Position numbers and translations under genes: made by a program
Shown: positions 45,425-58,141 of the stretch, one piece after another
Position numbering within the stretch: position 1 is the first letter of the stretch
How the letters are laid out: each line of letters starts with the position of its first letter
Assembly (NCBI GenBank): GCA_009760855.2
Contig: WPIO01000095.1
Coordinates: 1,151,001-1,215,000 of the forward strand
Direction of reading: 5' to 3'
Source: Cristatella mucedo
Lineage: Eukaryota > Bryozoa > Phylactolaemata > Cristatellidae
Length of the DNA stretch: 64,000 bases
Notes under the pieces: model-generated
What the model saw: the letters and a program-made list of their open reading frames with translations, nothing else
Told to the model about the DNA's origin: nothing
Database searches by the model: none

Positions 45425-46800
45425 TTGCGGCTAGTAACCTGCATGTTAGTTATGATCGTCAGCAGCTGTTATTGCGTCGTCATCGTAGATCAAATGCATT
45501 CCTTGATATTAATGCTGTTGCTAAGATTCGTGAACTATGCATTAACAAAAGAAAAGCACCCCCGAGCCGCTGCGGTGGCCGGAACCGCCAGCTCAGACCC
45601 AGCTCGTTGGGCGGGAACTGTGAGCTGAGTACCCGCTCGTTTGGTATTCCTAGCATTGTCTAGAACCGCTCAGCACGCTCCCCCACATTATTGTCTAGAA
45701 CCGCTCAGCACGCTCCCCGACATGTGTCACTGTGAATTTCTCTAACTTAGTGGTCATCAGGCCTGTTATAACTCCATCGGCCAGACTTAATGCTTGCTCT
45801 TGGAATCATCACCAATTATTATTAAATCCTGCTTATCTGACCACATGCAGATCTCATTCAAACTAAAGTGCGCCCACCTCCTCTAAAATAACCTGTGAAT
45901 CGCAAAACCTCAAGACCCTTGACATCGATGCTGTCCGTGCGAGAATATCTGCTTCGCCGCTGCTGCTCAGTCCTCCCTCCGATCTGTCATCATTGGTAGA
46001 TAGCTACAACACGACACTAGCTGGCACGCTCGACGAGTTTGCACCTCTGACTAAGCTCACTGTGCGCCCTCGCCCAGACGGCCTATGGTTTACCACAGAC
46101 ACTAAACTAGCCAGGTCTACTAAGCGCAAGCTTAAAAAAGCATACAAAAGATCAGGACTGACTGTCCATCGACAGGTATATGAAGACTACTGCAGGTCGC
46201 ACTAATCGATCCTAGCAAAGGCCAAGTCTAGCTTCTACAAAAAAACATTGTTGAATCACAGATGCGCAATCCAAAGATGCTGATATCGACGATCAACCAT
46301 CTCCTCAACCGCTCCCAGATTAGCTCCTTACCTGGTGATCCTTGTGATGATCTAGCCGATCGCTTCTCTCGATTCTTTGTGCAGAAGATAGATAAGATCA
46401 GGGAATCCATCCCTGCGATGACAACATCCCCACTAGAATGCTGTTCCCTGATTCCTGGCTGCACCTCAATGTCTACATTTAAGCAGGTCACTAGTGATCT
46501 CAATATCCCAATCAAAGAAGACAACAAGTCCTTTGGGCCCTATTCCCACTTTCCTGCTCTTATGTTGCATTGATCTGCTGCTGCCATGCATAACTAACAT
46601 CATTAATATGTCATTAGCCTCAGGTCATGTCCCAGCACCTTTCAAAAAAGCAGAAGTCAGGCCACTTCACAAGAAAGCAACACTAGACCGAGAGAACTTA
46701 AGCAACTACCGCCCAGTCTCCCTTCTACCATTCCTATCAAAGACACTGGAACGGGTTGTGGCAGACCAGATGAACTCATATCCAGGCAAACTAGCCGGAT
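45425..46800 (+). pseudogene. LINE 5' to mid part (ORF2 start, linker, RT start), deleted
   Basis: 45470-45660 encodes a conserved LINE opening (SNAFLDINAVAKIRELCIN). From about 45880 it resumes in the linker (PSDLSSLVDSYNTTLAGTLD, DEFAPLTKLTVRPRPD, then KLKKAYKRSGLTVHRQVYED), then RT domain 0-1 (KKATLDRENLSNYRPVSLLP). Most of the endonuclease is missing between these parts. It ends abruptly near 46795, just before the FADD region. Stops and frameshifts present. Confidence 0.75.
45650..45720 (+). repeat. Tandem duplication of about 34 bp
   Basis: ATTGTCTAGAACCGCTCAGC then ACGCTCCCC occurs twice in a row at the edge of the LINE deletion. Confidence 0.85.
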
Positions 46801-47516
46801 CATGGAAATATACCCGGTGGCTGGATTGCTGCTGCTGCTGCCCTTGGTCTATCGGCCATGTTAGAGCCATGAAAATTTTCGGCCCCTCACAATTAAAAAG
46901 ATAAATCGTAACACTGAAAACCTCGGAAGAAAAAGAAGGAGAAGGAAGTCAAACATGCTGGTGCTGTAGTGAGTTAAAGTGTAAGTGGTGCACTTTCGAA
47001 GGGCAGTGACGTCGATATACGCTGATGGCCCCGAGCGCGATTCAGCTAGACAGCTGTCAAAGATCCTGATGCCGTATGTCGCCTCGACAGTATTGCTCCA
47101 GTGAGGTGGCTGGTAATTAAGCCGACAAGTGCATTCAAAAAGCAAAACGCATAATTACGAGTAGGTAACAGCAGTGAGTAGCCCAGTCGGGAATACGGAC
47201 TTTTTATCGAACGGTCCTTCCACAACAGCAACTAGTGCAGCTGAGTCAAATCAGACAGGCCTGGATAAAAGTGACGTAAAGCTGTGAGATACGAGAGGTT
47301 AAGTGCATTGCTACGCTCAAGGTCCAGCAGTAGAAAGTGAACCGCTGCCGAGGAGTCGTAGCCCAGTAGTGAGGTGCAACAGTCATGAATCTCAGCAACC
47401 CTGTAGGCAATCATGTATGGTCACTGCAGAGAGGGGAAGGGCAAGAAAGCCACTAAGGGTCCTCCGATGCTAAAAAACGATGCTGTTGAATTAGCTATTC
47501 CACTTTTTCTATTTAC

Positions 47517-47685
47517 CTCGGCAATGATACCCGGTGCATCAGCAGCCAACCACAGAACGACAACTCGTTGGCTGCACCAGCGCAGGCTCAGCTTCGGGTG
47601 TAGGCTCCTCAGAGGATGTGGCTGGACGGCAACGCTGTACTGCTTCCACTTGTAGGATGAGCAGCCATGTGCATCCGAACTCAGT
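47517..47685 (-). CDS. Zwilch-like gene, N-terminal exon
   Basis: Acceptor TTGGTCTTTTCTAG, donor GCCGAG|GTAAAT, one base then 56 codons, phase 0 out. Encodes SSYKWKQYSVAVQPHP and QRVVVLWLAADAPG, which resembles the N-terminal Zwilch pattern of a VQVQL strand, a P-rich turn and a VVF/IV strand. Resemblance is weaker here than in the C-terminal exons; the assignment rests on strand, phase and order. The 3.7 kb intron that follows holds a LINE, a SINE and a (TA)n tract. Confidence 0.55.
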
Positions 47686-48347
47686 CTAGAAAAGACCAAG
47701 TGAAAACATTGCAGAGACGTGCTTCAGAGACGATTAACGAATAGCAAGCTGAATTTCTACACCCACACTGCAGGAGTGAGTCAGGACCTGCACCTGCAGC
47801 AAGGTCGAGCCGGGTCGAAGCCTAAAGCATTGCTCGGTACAGCAGCAGTTCTGCTGTGCTTGCGCACTCTGCAGCAAGTGGATAGAGAAGCAGCTCATTT
47901 CGCGACTTATTGTCTCAAATCCAGCTATAATTTAGTAAGAAAATAGATCCTGGCAACTGCACTATCAGCTTGATCTGTGGCAGTTTCAGATGCGTGCCAT
48001 TCAAATTGAGCTAGAATGGCATACAAATCTCAGCATTACTCATATGAGAGGATGGATTTACAGGTCTAAAGATTGCTTAAACAATGGCATGCATTTTTCT
48101 GCAGCAGTACCTATACATACTCCCTATGTACGGATACATGCTGCCTATATATACATGTAACTAGCTGTAACAGCTCCTGAACTATAGTCCTTCGCCACAA
48201 GCACGACACCATTAACGAGTGCTCATACTTACAGCAGCATGCCAAATACTAGACATCTAGATAAATCGGTAAAGCTAATATCTCGCAGCACGGCTAACGA
48301 GTCAAAAAAATATATATATATACATATATTTATATTTATATTTATAC

Positions 48348-48540
48348 TAGCTGATTCAACAGCCTCTTTTGTATAGCAACAGAAGAGCCTTTACGGCTAT
48401 CACCACCACTTGCAGCCGCGATAAAGGATCGCCCGCCACAGAATTCGAACCCACGATCTCGGGGCCTAGGTCATGAAAAGATGTGGCTTCGATACAGGCA
48501 GACCTATCGACTGTAGCAGAGCATGGCGGCAATGAAGAGT
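48348..48540 (-). mobile_element. SINE-A copy, reversed
   Basis: CTGATTCAACAGCCTCTTTT, CGGCTATCACCACCACTTGC, GAATTCGAACCCACGATCTC (B box complement). Head diverged. Confidence 0.7.
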
Positions 48541-49025
48541 GCCTATATATACCCAGATAGAACGATGTGGAACAACCTGGCCCCAATATCGATGTTCAAG
48601 CATGCTGCCCTCTGCATGCTAGCAGTCTGCTGAAAGGCTGAGTTCCACTTCAAATCTTATGCATGCCACTTGGTCTTTGCTGCCTTTCAAAGCTATGAAC
48701 AGTTTTGACTTTAGTTACTACAAACGTACAGTTTCAGATTCGTTTGTTTCTTGAACTAATCGTTGCATTCACAATGTAAACATATTTTGCGAATAAGAAA
48801 CAAGCATTGTTCACTGGCAGTTGATTTGATCATAGGTGACTCCCGAAGGATGCAAAAATCGCATTAGATCTATCAAACTGTGCAGAGAAAGATCAGACAA
48901 ATAAGATCCTCCCCACTAGTCAACGATGACAGGCAGCACACGACATTGCACGTTATGGGGCGATCCTAGAGCCAGTAATAAAAAAAAGGAGTAAACCTCA
49001 GCTTAAAAAATGGCCTCATTCGCAT

Positions 49026-49152
49026 ATCAGCAGAAGAGCCTTAGCGGCTATCACCCTGCTTGAAGTGGCTTACAAAGAATTGCCTGCTGCACGACTCAAA
49101 CCCATGACCTGGGTCATGAAGTGAAAGCACCTCTCTATGGGCTAAGACCGAG
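49026..49152 (-). mobile_element. SINE-A copy, reversed, 3' end lost
   Basis: AGAAGAGCCTTAGCGGCTAT, GACTCAAACCCATGACCTGG (B box complement), TATGGGCTAAGACCGAGG head. Confidence 0.6.
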
Positions 49153-50599
49153 GTTAATATGGCTATGTATTTTTCTATGCAATCGCACCTTACCATATAT
49201 ATAAAAGATATAGCCAGATTATGTGTACCTGTTAGAAGAAACATCGACAAGTTTTTTTAAATAATGATTATCAGAGCAGGATAGCCGCATATATAATTCT
49301 GTCATGGCAGCTCTAGGCATTCTGGTCACAGCAAGTCCGGATATAGCTTAATGCGGTGGTCGGCATAGGAGAACCCCCCCCCCCGACTAGAACTGGATAG
49401 TCTGGAAGGGTCTGACTCGGCACTACTATAAGGAGGCAGAATTCTGAGTGATTGCAGGTAATCATATTCTACAGAGAAGTGCTGACGGAAATGAGCTAAC
49501 GTCATGCGCTACGATATCGTGACTGCTTGATATCTACAATCTTTTCCTGCATACCGAATGTCTGCCTTTTGAAGTTTAATCGAGCTCTGCGTGCATTTTA
49601 CAGTTAATCACTTCCGGTGCTGGTTATAGGCGTCTAATTTGGCATTAGTGCTTGAGGGGTACGAGTGGGCGAGCACTATAATAGTCGGAGAAACTGAAAT
49701 CATACGAAGTTGGTAAGATGACCGAGACTCGTGAGTACAACGGCCTTCCAACGATTGACCTGCTTTATGCTATCGCCTAAGCTCTCAAAAAACATCCTGT
49801 TTTGTATGCACAAGAAGCGCGGAAGTCTTTTATCAATGTAAGGTATCGTCGATATGTCCGCAGCCCACTAAATGGTTGAGTCACACCAACCCTTAACGAC
49901 GACAGCTTCGACCTTCTGACCGACTTTCTGCTTACAGCAAAAACACTAAAAATTCTCACTTATCGAAAAACTCTGCGCATTCTACTAGAAGCACGACGTT
50001 AATGCGGTACCTCCTTAGTAGGGAGTGAAATCCACCGTCGGCATCAGCCGGCAACCTCATTGCAGAGATACACGAATCTCCCGCGTTGGATGACCTTCAC
50101 CTGTAGCGCAGACTTGTTAGGCGGAGTTATCATACCTGACACGTGTGTCCTTTAAAGCCCAGTTTCCAGCCATGCGTGTGAGAATAGTAGTATGAACGTT
50201 ATTAGAGAATTTAATAGCTGCAAATAAATTATGAGCGTCAAAAATTGAACGAATCTATTTTCAGGGCCATTTGGGGGTCGTACGATACCTTGTTGGACGG
50301 TTGGCGGTAAGAGCAATCATTATAATTATCATTAATAACTATCAGTTCTTTGCACGACGCTTTCGGTGTTCAACTTCAAGTGTGTATTTTAAGGCTTTGT
50401 TTTTTACTCCCACGCAAGCGCCTTGATGGGTGCCTAATCTTAGTTTCGTCGACGAACGTCCTCGTTCGCCTTTCGTCTCGCCCAGGTACCACCGGCGTTG
50501 CGTTGTTATGGTTAGGTCTATATTAGTTATATACGACACTTAGCTCTACCAGCGACGTCCTCCTTGCGAGCATTTCATCACCTCTCAACACCTGCGCAA

Positions 50600-50960
50600 C
50601 TTGTATGACCAGCATTCACGGCATCACGTCGGCTCTCCCATCAATCAGCGAATTGACTTTAACGTTGTGTCACTCACTTGTAGGTCCCTTCTTTCTCCTG
50701 CTCCTACCAGCATATCTGGAATACTTTATAATCAGGCTAGGCATTACACCACCTGCTGTTCTGACTCAAGTAATTTCGCTGCGCCTCTAACCAACCTCAA
50801 ATCCTTAGTAGGCCTTGCATTTAGTCCATATTATGCTCCCAAAGCCTGGAACTCACTTCCCACTGACGTCACGACAGCCCCTGACTTGACGAAATTTTAG
50901 CGCGCGCCCGTTCCTCAAAGCATACGCCGAGTTCGTACGAATCGTCCTTTATGTGCTTAC
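50600..50960 (+). pseudogene. LINE C-terminal fragment
   Basis: NQRIDFNVVSLTCRSL, LTNLKSLVGLAFSPYYAP and KAWNSLPTDV; truncated at both ends, degenerate after 50900. GC content is higher than in other copies. Confidence 0.7.
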
Positions 50961-52683
50961 TCGTGCTGACGCTGCGATCGTTATCGCTTACAATAGTGAC
51001 GTCAGTGGCGGAGCGAGTGGAGTAGCTGCCCCCTGGTCTGCAAAGGCGCAGCTCTCACCGATAGCCACGATTTCGGGCTCTTGATCCCCGCTGGTTTAGC
51101 TAGGATGCCTGGGAGCAACGGGGGCTCGTATGTAGGTAGCCACGAAGATCCGCCGGAACCCAATAGTTTAGTCGACGTGGGCGATTGAGTACAACGAGAC
51201 CTACATGTGTGGGGGGAGAAAACAAGCTGAAGCTAAAAGCGACACCAGTGATAGAAGACGAACTGGCGAGTGGGCCGACTAATACGCTTCATTAACCAAG
51301 ATGCTAGGCTGTTAGGGAAACGAAAGAATGCCAGCAGCCGAGGGCTTCTAGCGAACTAATGCGACGGATGAGCCTAAGAATGATCACCAAGAGTTGGGTC
51401 CGAGAAAATAACAACCGCACAACCTTCAGGTGGCAGCCTAATAAGCTGTCGCTTTTAGTGCCTAGTTGCGATTGGGTGTATTTTAACTGCACAGCCCCGA
51501 GTTACAGTCACCGGGCAGAGCACCGTGGCCTGCGGTTACAGGACTAATCGGGCCGCAAGGCACTGCTCAGTTCCGCCACCTCGCTAACACCACAGGGCCC
51601 GGTGTAGAAAAAGCCAGCGTCTTTGGGTTGTTCCGGTCTGGGAGTCACTGGAGAGAGGGAGAGAAAGCATGTGGTGGAGATCCGGAACGACAGCAGCAGT
51701 AGCCAGCAGTCACCAGCTTTATTCATGGCGATATAAGCGATCCTCTTGAGACAGTAGCCTGGGAGTTTACTTAAGGAAATAGATTCGGACTCAGCCCTGA
51801 AGAACGTCCGGTCGCTTCCCGATCTTGGCAGTCATGCTGAAAGAGTCAGGCCGAGCCGAGGTTGGCTGTGACCTGCTATGAAAGCTGCTGTGACTTATTA
51901 TGTAACTGCGAGAGTCAACTGCCTAGGCCAAACGTGAGTTCAGCGTATTCAAACTTATCAGGACACACCATCGGTGGGTGCGGAATACCTCAACGATGCC
52001 GTGCTTTTGTACGTAACAGTCATAAGAGGAGCCTGCATAAGGCGGACGAAGTACCCAGGCTCGATGCTTGATCGACTGATGTTCACAACTTAGTTATACG
52101 GTCGTTTTGCTGATGTAGCCGTCATGCAAAATGGGTGCTCTCGTTTCTATTTGGGAGATAACTTTAAGCGTGTTCCTTTTTTTAGCGAAAGTATAAACAT
52201 ATACTGGTGACCACGTTGAACGGACTGCTGTGAGAATTGTGCCCATAGCAGATCTGACATTTCGGCACGAACAAACGACGCCACATCAACTGATTAGACC
52301 ACGCCATTAGTTCGGTTGCTCCCCAGGGGCTGAACTGAATTCCTGCTGTTGTTGTGCCACCTACCGCTCAGCAACGTACGGCGTCTGACGAAGTTTTTGG
52401 GCTTGGCCTGAACGGGCCAACCTCATGCGGCGGCTTCTCAGCCTGACCGTCTGGCTTGCCACTGCTATCAATCAGCAGTGGGCCCGCCCCGGCTCACCCA
52501 GTCCAATAGACATTGTGTATAGATATAGTATATAGACATGGTATATAGCCCGGCCGCCCAGCGACTGAAGACACGCTCTCCGGAGATACTGCTTGGCGAT
52601 CTGTTTCTCATTAAAACTGACAACTTTTAAATGTGTATTTCTTAGCGGTACTTCGCCCTAAGTATTTCGCCCTAAAAAAAATC

Positions 52684-52848
52684 CTAGCTGATTAAACAGC
52701 CTCTTTTTGTATAGCGACAGAAGAGCCTTTACGGCTATCACCACCGCTTGCAGTGGCGATAAAGAATCGCCCACCGCAGGAATCGAACCCACGACCTCGG
52801 GACCGAGGTCGTGAAAGCAACCGCCTTACCTAGTGTGCCATACAACAC
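52684..52848 (-). mobile_element. SINE-A copy, reversed, full length
   Basis: CTGATTAAACAGCCTCTTTT, CACCACCGCTTGCAGTGGCG, AATCGAACCCACGACCTCGG (B box), CTTACCTAGTGTGCCATAC (A box complement). Confidence 0.8.
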
Positions 52849-53387
52849 CTGCAACCCATTGTAACCCACCACGATTCAGCAAAACTCAATAGGCAATTTG
52901 CTGCAGAAGGCTGTAACTCTAAGAAGCACATCATGTAACACACTACCGTTTAAGTTGGTGAACAAATTTTCGCGCCATTTAGCAAGCTTGCTCTTATGCT
53001 AATGGGCTGCAAAGCTGAGGACTTCTATGGCAATCCAATTTAATCTGATATAAATCCATTAGAAATCTGCTTCGTGAAGCTCAAATTTTAAACCCTTATT
53101 GAAATGTTAGCATACTAAATCTAACGTTACGAATGCCCTAAAGAGTAATAGCGTCTTTGGAATTACGACCTACACGAACCAGAATTTTCATAATATATTG
53201 TTGAAAGGTTAGCTGAGAATCTGCAGGAAAATTATATGCTATGGCTCATATTTTACATGCGTAGCCGCCGCTATTGAATAGACCTCTCTCGCTGTAGATA
53301 TAGACTTGCTATGTTAAGTTGGGGGCGCACTCATTATTATAGCCCTGTTCTTCGACCGTCAGCATTAAGTAAAAAAGTAAATATCCG

Positions 53388-53540
53388 CTTATTCAACAAC
53401 CTTTTGTAGATATCGGCGCAAGAACCTTCGCGGCTGCGATCCTACTTGCTGCAGGCAATACAATATTGTCTGCTGCAGTACTCGAACACACGAACTGGGT
53501 CGTGAAGTGGAAGCACCTCACCCCAAGGCTGATACACAGG
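53388..53540 (-). mobile_element. SINE-A copy, reversed, diverged
   Basis: TTATTCAACAACCTTTTGTA, TACTCGAACACACGAACTGG, CACCTCACCCCAAGGCTG. Confidence 0.55.
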
Positions 53541-53578
53541 GGCGTACCTATGCGTGTAGAAGTAACATGCAAACCTAC

Positions 53579-53690
53579 CCGTGTCGAGGCTGCGATTTCG
53601 ATTCGTTAGACGCTTTTCGAGCCGCCAGCAATCTGTCCAGCAATACCGCTACCTGAATCTCATCTGCGAAGACTAGCACTACTACGAGCG
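53579..53690 (-). CDS. Possible upstream exon of the Zwilch-like gene
   Basis: Acceptor CTTTTCCTCAAACAG and donor CACGG|GTAGGT, ending in phase 2 as the 47685 exon requires. It reads VVVLVFADEIQVAVLLDRLL then ARKASNESKSQPRH, a helix followed by a charged stretch, plausible for the amino-terminal helix. The frame is open further upstream to about 53775 but has no ATG, so the initiation codon must be in another exon not identified here. The 5.9 kb distance across repeats makes the link tentative. Confidence 0.35.
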
Positions 53691-53869
53691 CTGTTTGAGG
53701 AAAAGTCTTTAGTCCAGCAGACGCCGACGCGCATTCACAGCAAGATTTCGCGACACTCTTCAAGTTGACCCAGAAATTTCACGCCGGTACTAACTTGCAT
53801 TCGAATGCGATGATCTGCAATCAAATGCTATGTGTTGAATAGTATTACTATTATACTATATCACTATAA

Positions 53870-53990
53870 TGATATCACTCACCATTCAATCGCTTTTCCC
53901 TTTGCAGCAAATGTAAAGCGCCTAGAAAGAGATTGAGTTCTCTGAGGGTGCTTTATTAAGTGCATTATTATTATTATTATTATTATTAAA
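53870..53990 (+). mobile_element. LINE tail with (ATT)n
   Basis: ATATCACTCACCATTCAATC, GCAAATGTAAAGCGCCTAGA, CTGAGGGTGCTTTATTAAGT then ATT repeats. Confidence 0.75.
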
Positions 53991-54589
53991 ACCGCATTCC
54001 GATTCAATACTTCACATGACAAAGCGAAACCCTGCGAGAGAAGAGTCATCTAGGTTAGGCTAGGTTTTAAGTTACTAAGTAATCTTTTTTGGTAGTAGAC
54101 TTTTGCCAAGCATGATTCATACTGATGTGGAATCGTTTCAGTTTTAATTTAATTAGCAGCCACGAGGAAAGTATGAAAACACATCAGTGGGCTGATTTTT
54201 TTTGTAAAACTACCTCCTCGAGCACTGTTCGATGTCTCATTAGTATGTCGATAAGCAGTGAGAATTGATACTATTTTAATTGTACAGGATGCTGCATTTG
54301 TTCGGATTAAATTCGTAAAATTTCTAGGCATTGGGCACGGCGTTGTAATGCAATACATAGAAATTGACCGCAATGGCATGGGATGATGCTATAATCCCTC
54401 TAATTCATCACAAAACCACCATAAATCGTGCGTACGAAGCTCCAATTTAGATTTCAAATAGCACTATACTTAATTTAAAGTAAACCCACAAAATCTCAAG
54501 CCATTGCATGCACGCTCAGACAATGAACTGCAATTGACAGCATTATCCCTTGACTGATGCCACTTTCAAGCGAAATCAACCGCAAATCG

Positions 54590-55126
54590 GCCAGGTATTG
54601 GCCAGTTCCACAGTCAAATCTGCCTATTTTCAGCTTCATAACATTGCTAAAATTCCGGCTTGTTTAGATAAGGATACCACGTCTAAGTTGGTCCATGCAT
54701 TCGTGACATCTCGTCTCGACTTCTGCAACTCACTGCTTACTGGCCTACCAGCATGTGCGATCAGGCGATTGCAGCTGATGCAAAACTCTGCAGCTAGGCT
54801 TGTCTGTCGTGAGCGTCGCAGTTGCCACATTACTCCACTTCTCGCCGACCTGCACTGGCTACCAGTCAAGCAACGGATTGACTTCAAGGTTTTGTCGCTA
54901 ACTATATGCTCTGGTGCGGATAAGCGTTTTGCAGCAGTGGCTGGCGCAGCTCCATCGGAACTAAAATCTACTTATAGCAATCAGTATACTGCGATTAATG
55001 CTGAAATTACTATGAACAGGTAACTTTAGTGGACTAGTTACGGCAGCCGCAATGAGCCTCTTAGGGTTAATCAAGAAGATGACACGAGCAAGAAGAATAT
55101 TACGGAAGCATAGGTTCAGGTCCTTG
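54590..55126 (+). repeat. Duplicated segment, short copy
   Basis: 54605-54900 is nearly identical to 59020-59314 (LINE, TVKSAYFQLHNIAKIPACLD to DFKVLSL), then at about 54904 it jumps to sequence identical to 60228-60455 (GCTCTGGTGCGGATAAGCGT on). The intervening 0.9 kb of the long copy is absent. The ends diverge after GTTCAGGTCCTTGTTGA (55126). Confidence 0.85.
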
Positions 55127-55129
55127 TTG

Positions 55130-56940
55130 ATGCAGGATGCTCCTATTGTGAATGTGTATTACAGTACAATGTTGAAAGCGAGCTTACAAAACTTCTCGCC
55201 ATTTTGCATTCGTGTTCTCATCCAATGCACTTCAATGACTCTGGCCAATACCACTACAATCTACCTCAAACTGCCAAGAAATTGGATGCGAAATGTTTCA
55301 ATTTAGACTGCTTGTGACCTTACACTCTGTTTGCATCGCACCCATAAAAAAAACCAAAATCCGCAGCCAATTAATCAGAAATCCTAGTTGGATAAAGCAG
55401 ACACGGTTGGCTTGGAGCTCGAGCTCCTTAAGAGCCGGTCCTCAGAAATGGGCACCATCTTAAATCAAGTGGTCAATTTCCTTGAGCTCTTGACAGAGAA
55501 CTTGAAATTTATTTACTGGCAAAAATTAATTAAAACTGCTCATTTGACTTCGGAATTCGAAAGAAAAATAGCGCCATCCTTTTTTAGATTTTTTAGAATG
55601 CTTGTGGAGAAGATCACGAGGAATAAGTTATTTTCTGATTTTTGAAACTGTCTTATGTATTTTTTGTGGCGCTACATCAAGAACAGCTCAGTTCCAGTGC
55701 AAGTTCTAGCGACTAAAACAGACCATATCCATAAGGAATCCATAGATAACAAACAATGGTGTGTATTGTAATTTATTATCACCACTATAGTAATATATTA
55801 TGTACATCGCCTTATTATATTATTGTCACATTCATTATCCTCCTTTATTATTATTATTTATTGTCATGTATTTTGCGTCATAATTTGTGTACCTGGCATA
55901 AATAGGCAAAAGTTATGAGGAGAGATAGATATTTCAGCATTTGGTATCGCAAAATTACTTGACCTCTAGCAGTCCAAGAGAGAAGCAGCTCATCAGCCTT
56001 AGAGTGCTGATATGTTTGCACTTGGTATGCCGACTTCGACATAGTGGCGCGTGCTATATGTCTCTCGTTGAACGGAATTTGCATCAGGAAATTGATAACC
56101 GCAGCCTTTCTTTCGTTCGTGTACAGTAAAATAACAAGGAAATATTTTTCTGCACTGTTCTACTCGCAGCTCTGTCCCAGATAAGGAAACCGCCGTTAAG
56201 ACATTAGTTTGATTGCATGTATATTTTGGAAGGTAGCTAAAATACTGCAAATAGATCCAGCCAAATACGCTATACCAGACGCCATCAGAAGCAGCTATAG
56301 GTAGGGGTATCTCCTAAATACCAAAACCAAAATAATTCTGCAAATAGATATGCGATCACATGTAAATTATCTCTTTAGATTTGTCAAGTTTTTTTCTCGA
56401 GTTCAGAATCAACAAGCCAGTATAGCCTTAGGCGAGGTTATATTCCATAATATGCGGCTGCTGTAATACTTAGCTATTATTGCCTTAGACTGTGGCGACT
56501 AAAAGATTTTCTTAGTGAAAGCTTACTTATAAAATTCCTACGCAATGATTCTATTGCTACGGCTTTCCTGAATGAAGTCGAAACGTGTCTTTCGCACATA
56601 CATTGCGTAAATAAAGAGTGCTGGACGTCTCAGTCGCTTGATCTATATCTGTTAAAATATTATTCTGACACGTGGCTCACCAATCATGACGGTAACCTCC
56701 ATTATAGGCATAGGTTAAAAGGATAGCTGAACATGACACAATTTCTTTTTCCAAAACTTTTGATATCACCAAGACGCTTATCCCCGATCGCCTAGCTCCA
56801 TTCAACTCTTGCAGCTAGCAGACACAGTTCTCAAATACTATCGCAGGCTGATTAGTCTTACATAATATAAAAGTGTAAGACTATGATGGGTGGCTTCTAA
56901 CCATCATATTACATTATAAGCTAAGTGAGTAAGTCAAGGT
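55130..56940. other. Non-coding stretch
   Basis: After the duplicated piece only short open frames are seen (for example 55388-55645, DKADTVGLELELLKSRS); no splice sites or family motifs. AT-rich. Confidence 0.4.
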
Positions 56941-56944
56941 TATC

Positions 56945-57125
56945 AGATAATAATAATAATAATATTGCACTTGATAAAGCGCCCTCAGAGAACTTAATAT
57001 CTTTCTAGGCGCTTTACATTTGCTGCAAAGTGATATGCAATTGAATAGTAAGTAAAATCATGCTTGAAAAACAAACAAAATAAATAATATGGTTAGGGTT
57101 GACATGCACAGGGTCAGCATGCAAA
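56945..57125 (-). mobile_element. Reversed LINE tail and UTR
   Basis: (AAT)n, GATAAAGCGCCCTCAGAGAA, CTTTCTAGGCGCTTTACATT, UTR GGTTAGGGTTGACATGCAC; a SINE-A copy abuts it. Confidence 0.7.
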
Positions 57126-57126
57126 T

Positions 57127-57285
57127 CATCAGATTTAACAGCCTAATTTTATGAAGTGGCTGAAGACCCCTAACGGCTATCACTACCGCTTGCAGTTGGC
57201 AATAAAGGATTGCCTGCTGCAGGACTCAAACTCGCGAACTGGGTCGTAAAGTACGAGTAAGTCACTCCTTGGCTAAGACCCAGCG
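57127..57285 (-). mobile_element. SINE-A copy, reversed
   Basis: AGATTTAACAGCCTAATTTT, TATCACTACCGCTTGCAGTT, GGACTCAAACTCGCGAACTG, TCCTTGGCTAAGACCC. Confidence 0.65.
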
Positions 57286-57576
57286 TTTAATAAAAATAAT
57301 TTGAAAGGAACGTATGCCAGAGCCGTGTATCTCTAGAAATATCTTCTTCCCAGCAATCGACACCGACATCCTTTTTACTTCGTCCAGTGGTGCTTCTTCT
57401 AGTCTGTTTATTTCCTTGATATTCCTCCGGACTCTCTCTATACTGAACAGTTCTTTTTTAGCCGCGTAAAGTAGAGGTTTGACCTACCGTACGCGGATCA
57501 AAAGCAGCTCGGGGTTCTAAAGTGAAGCATCAAGTGAGTATTCGTGGCTTCGCGGAGTTGCCAACATTATATACAG

Positions 57577-57806
<230 letters not shown>

Positions 57807-57975
57807 CGCGCTCATAGTTAAAGGCTTGAAGGCAGAAGTGAGTGTGACTGAAGATGAATGGGAATACTAGTACAGGCAAGCACACAAAGTATCAAGCAAA
57901 CAGCATGATTAAGAGTTTTAAACAGGCTATAAAGTACTAATGGTGTTATGTCGATCCTGCTAATATTTACTTTGC

Positions 57976-58141
57976 CCTGATTTAACAGCCTCTTTTCCAT
58001 AGAGACAGAAGAGCCCTGACGTCTATCTCCACCGCTTGCAGTGGCTATAAAGAATTGCCCACTGCAGAGTTTGAACCCACGACCTCGGGACCAAGGTCGT
58101 GAAAAGTAAGCACTTTACCTAGTGTGCCATCACGGCTGACC
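57976..58141 (-). mobile_element. SINE-A copy, reversed, full length
   Basis: CTGATTTAACAGCCTCTTTT, CCACCGCTTGCAGTGGCTAT, GTTTGAACCCACGACCTCGG, TTACCTAGTGTGCCATCACG; both pol III boxes recognisable. Confidence 0.8.

Larger units (their letters stand above)
47700..53380. other. Putative intron or upstream region of the Zwilch-like gene
   Basis: Holds two SINE-A copies (48.35, 49.03 kb), a LINE scrap (50.6 kb) and another SINE-A (52.68 kb). 51.0-52.6 kb is more GC-rich and unexplained; at 52500-52640 the arrangement GGTATATAGCCCGGCC ... ATTAAAACTGACAAC resembles an LTR promoter and poly(A) region, but no matching partner was found. No convincing exon was seen. Confidence 0.35.

Noticed and set aside
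47232-47414. 60-codon minus frame (IAYRVAEIHDCC...) as another exon of the Zwilch-like gene
   Set aside because: No acceptor/donor pair keeps phase with the flanking exons, which already join to each other in phase 0.
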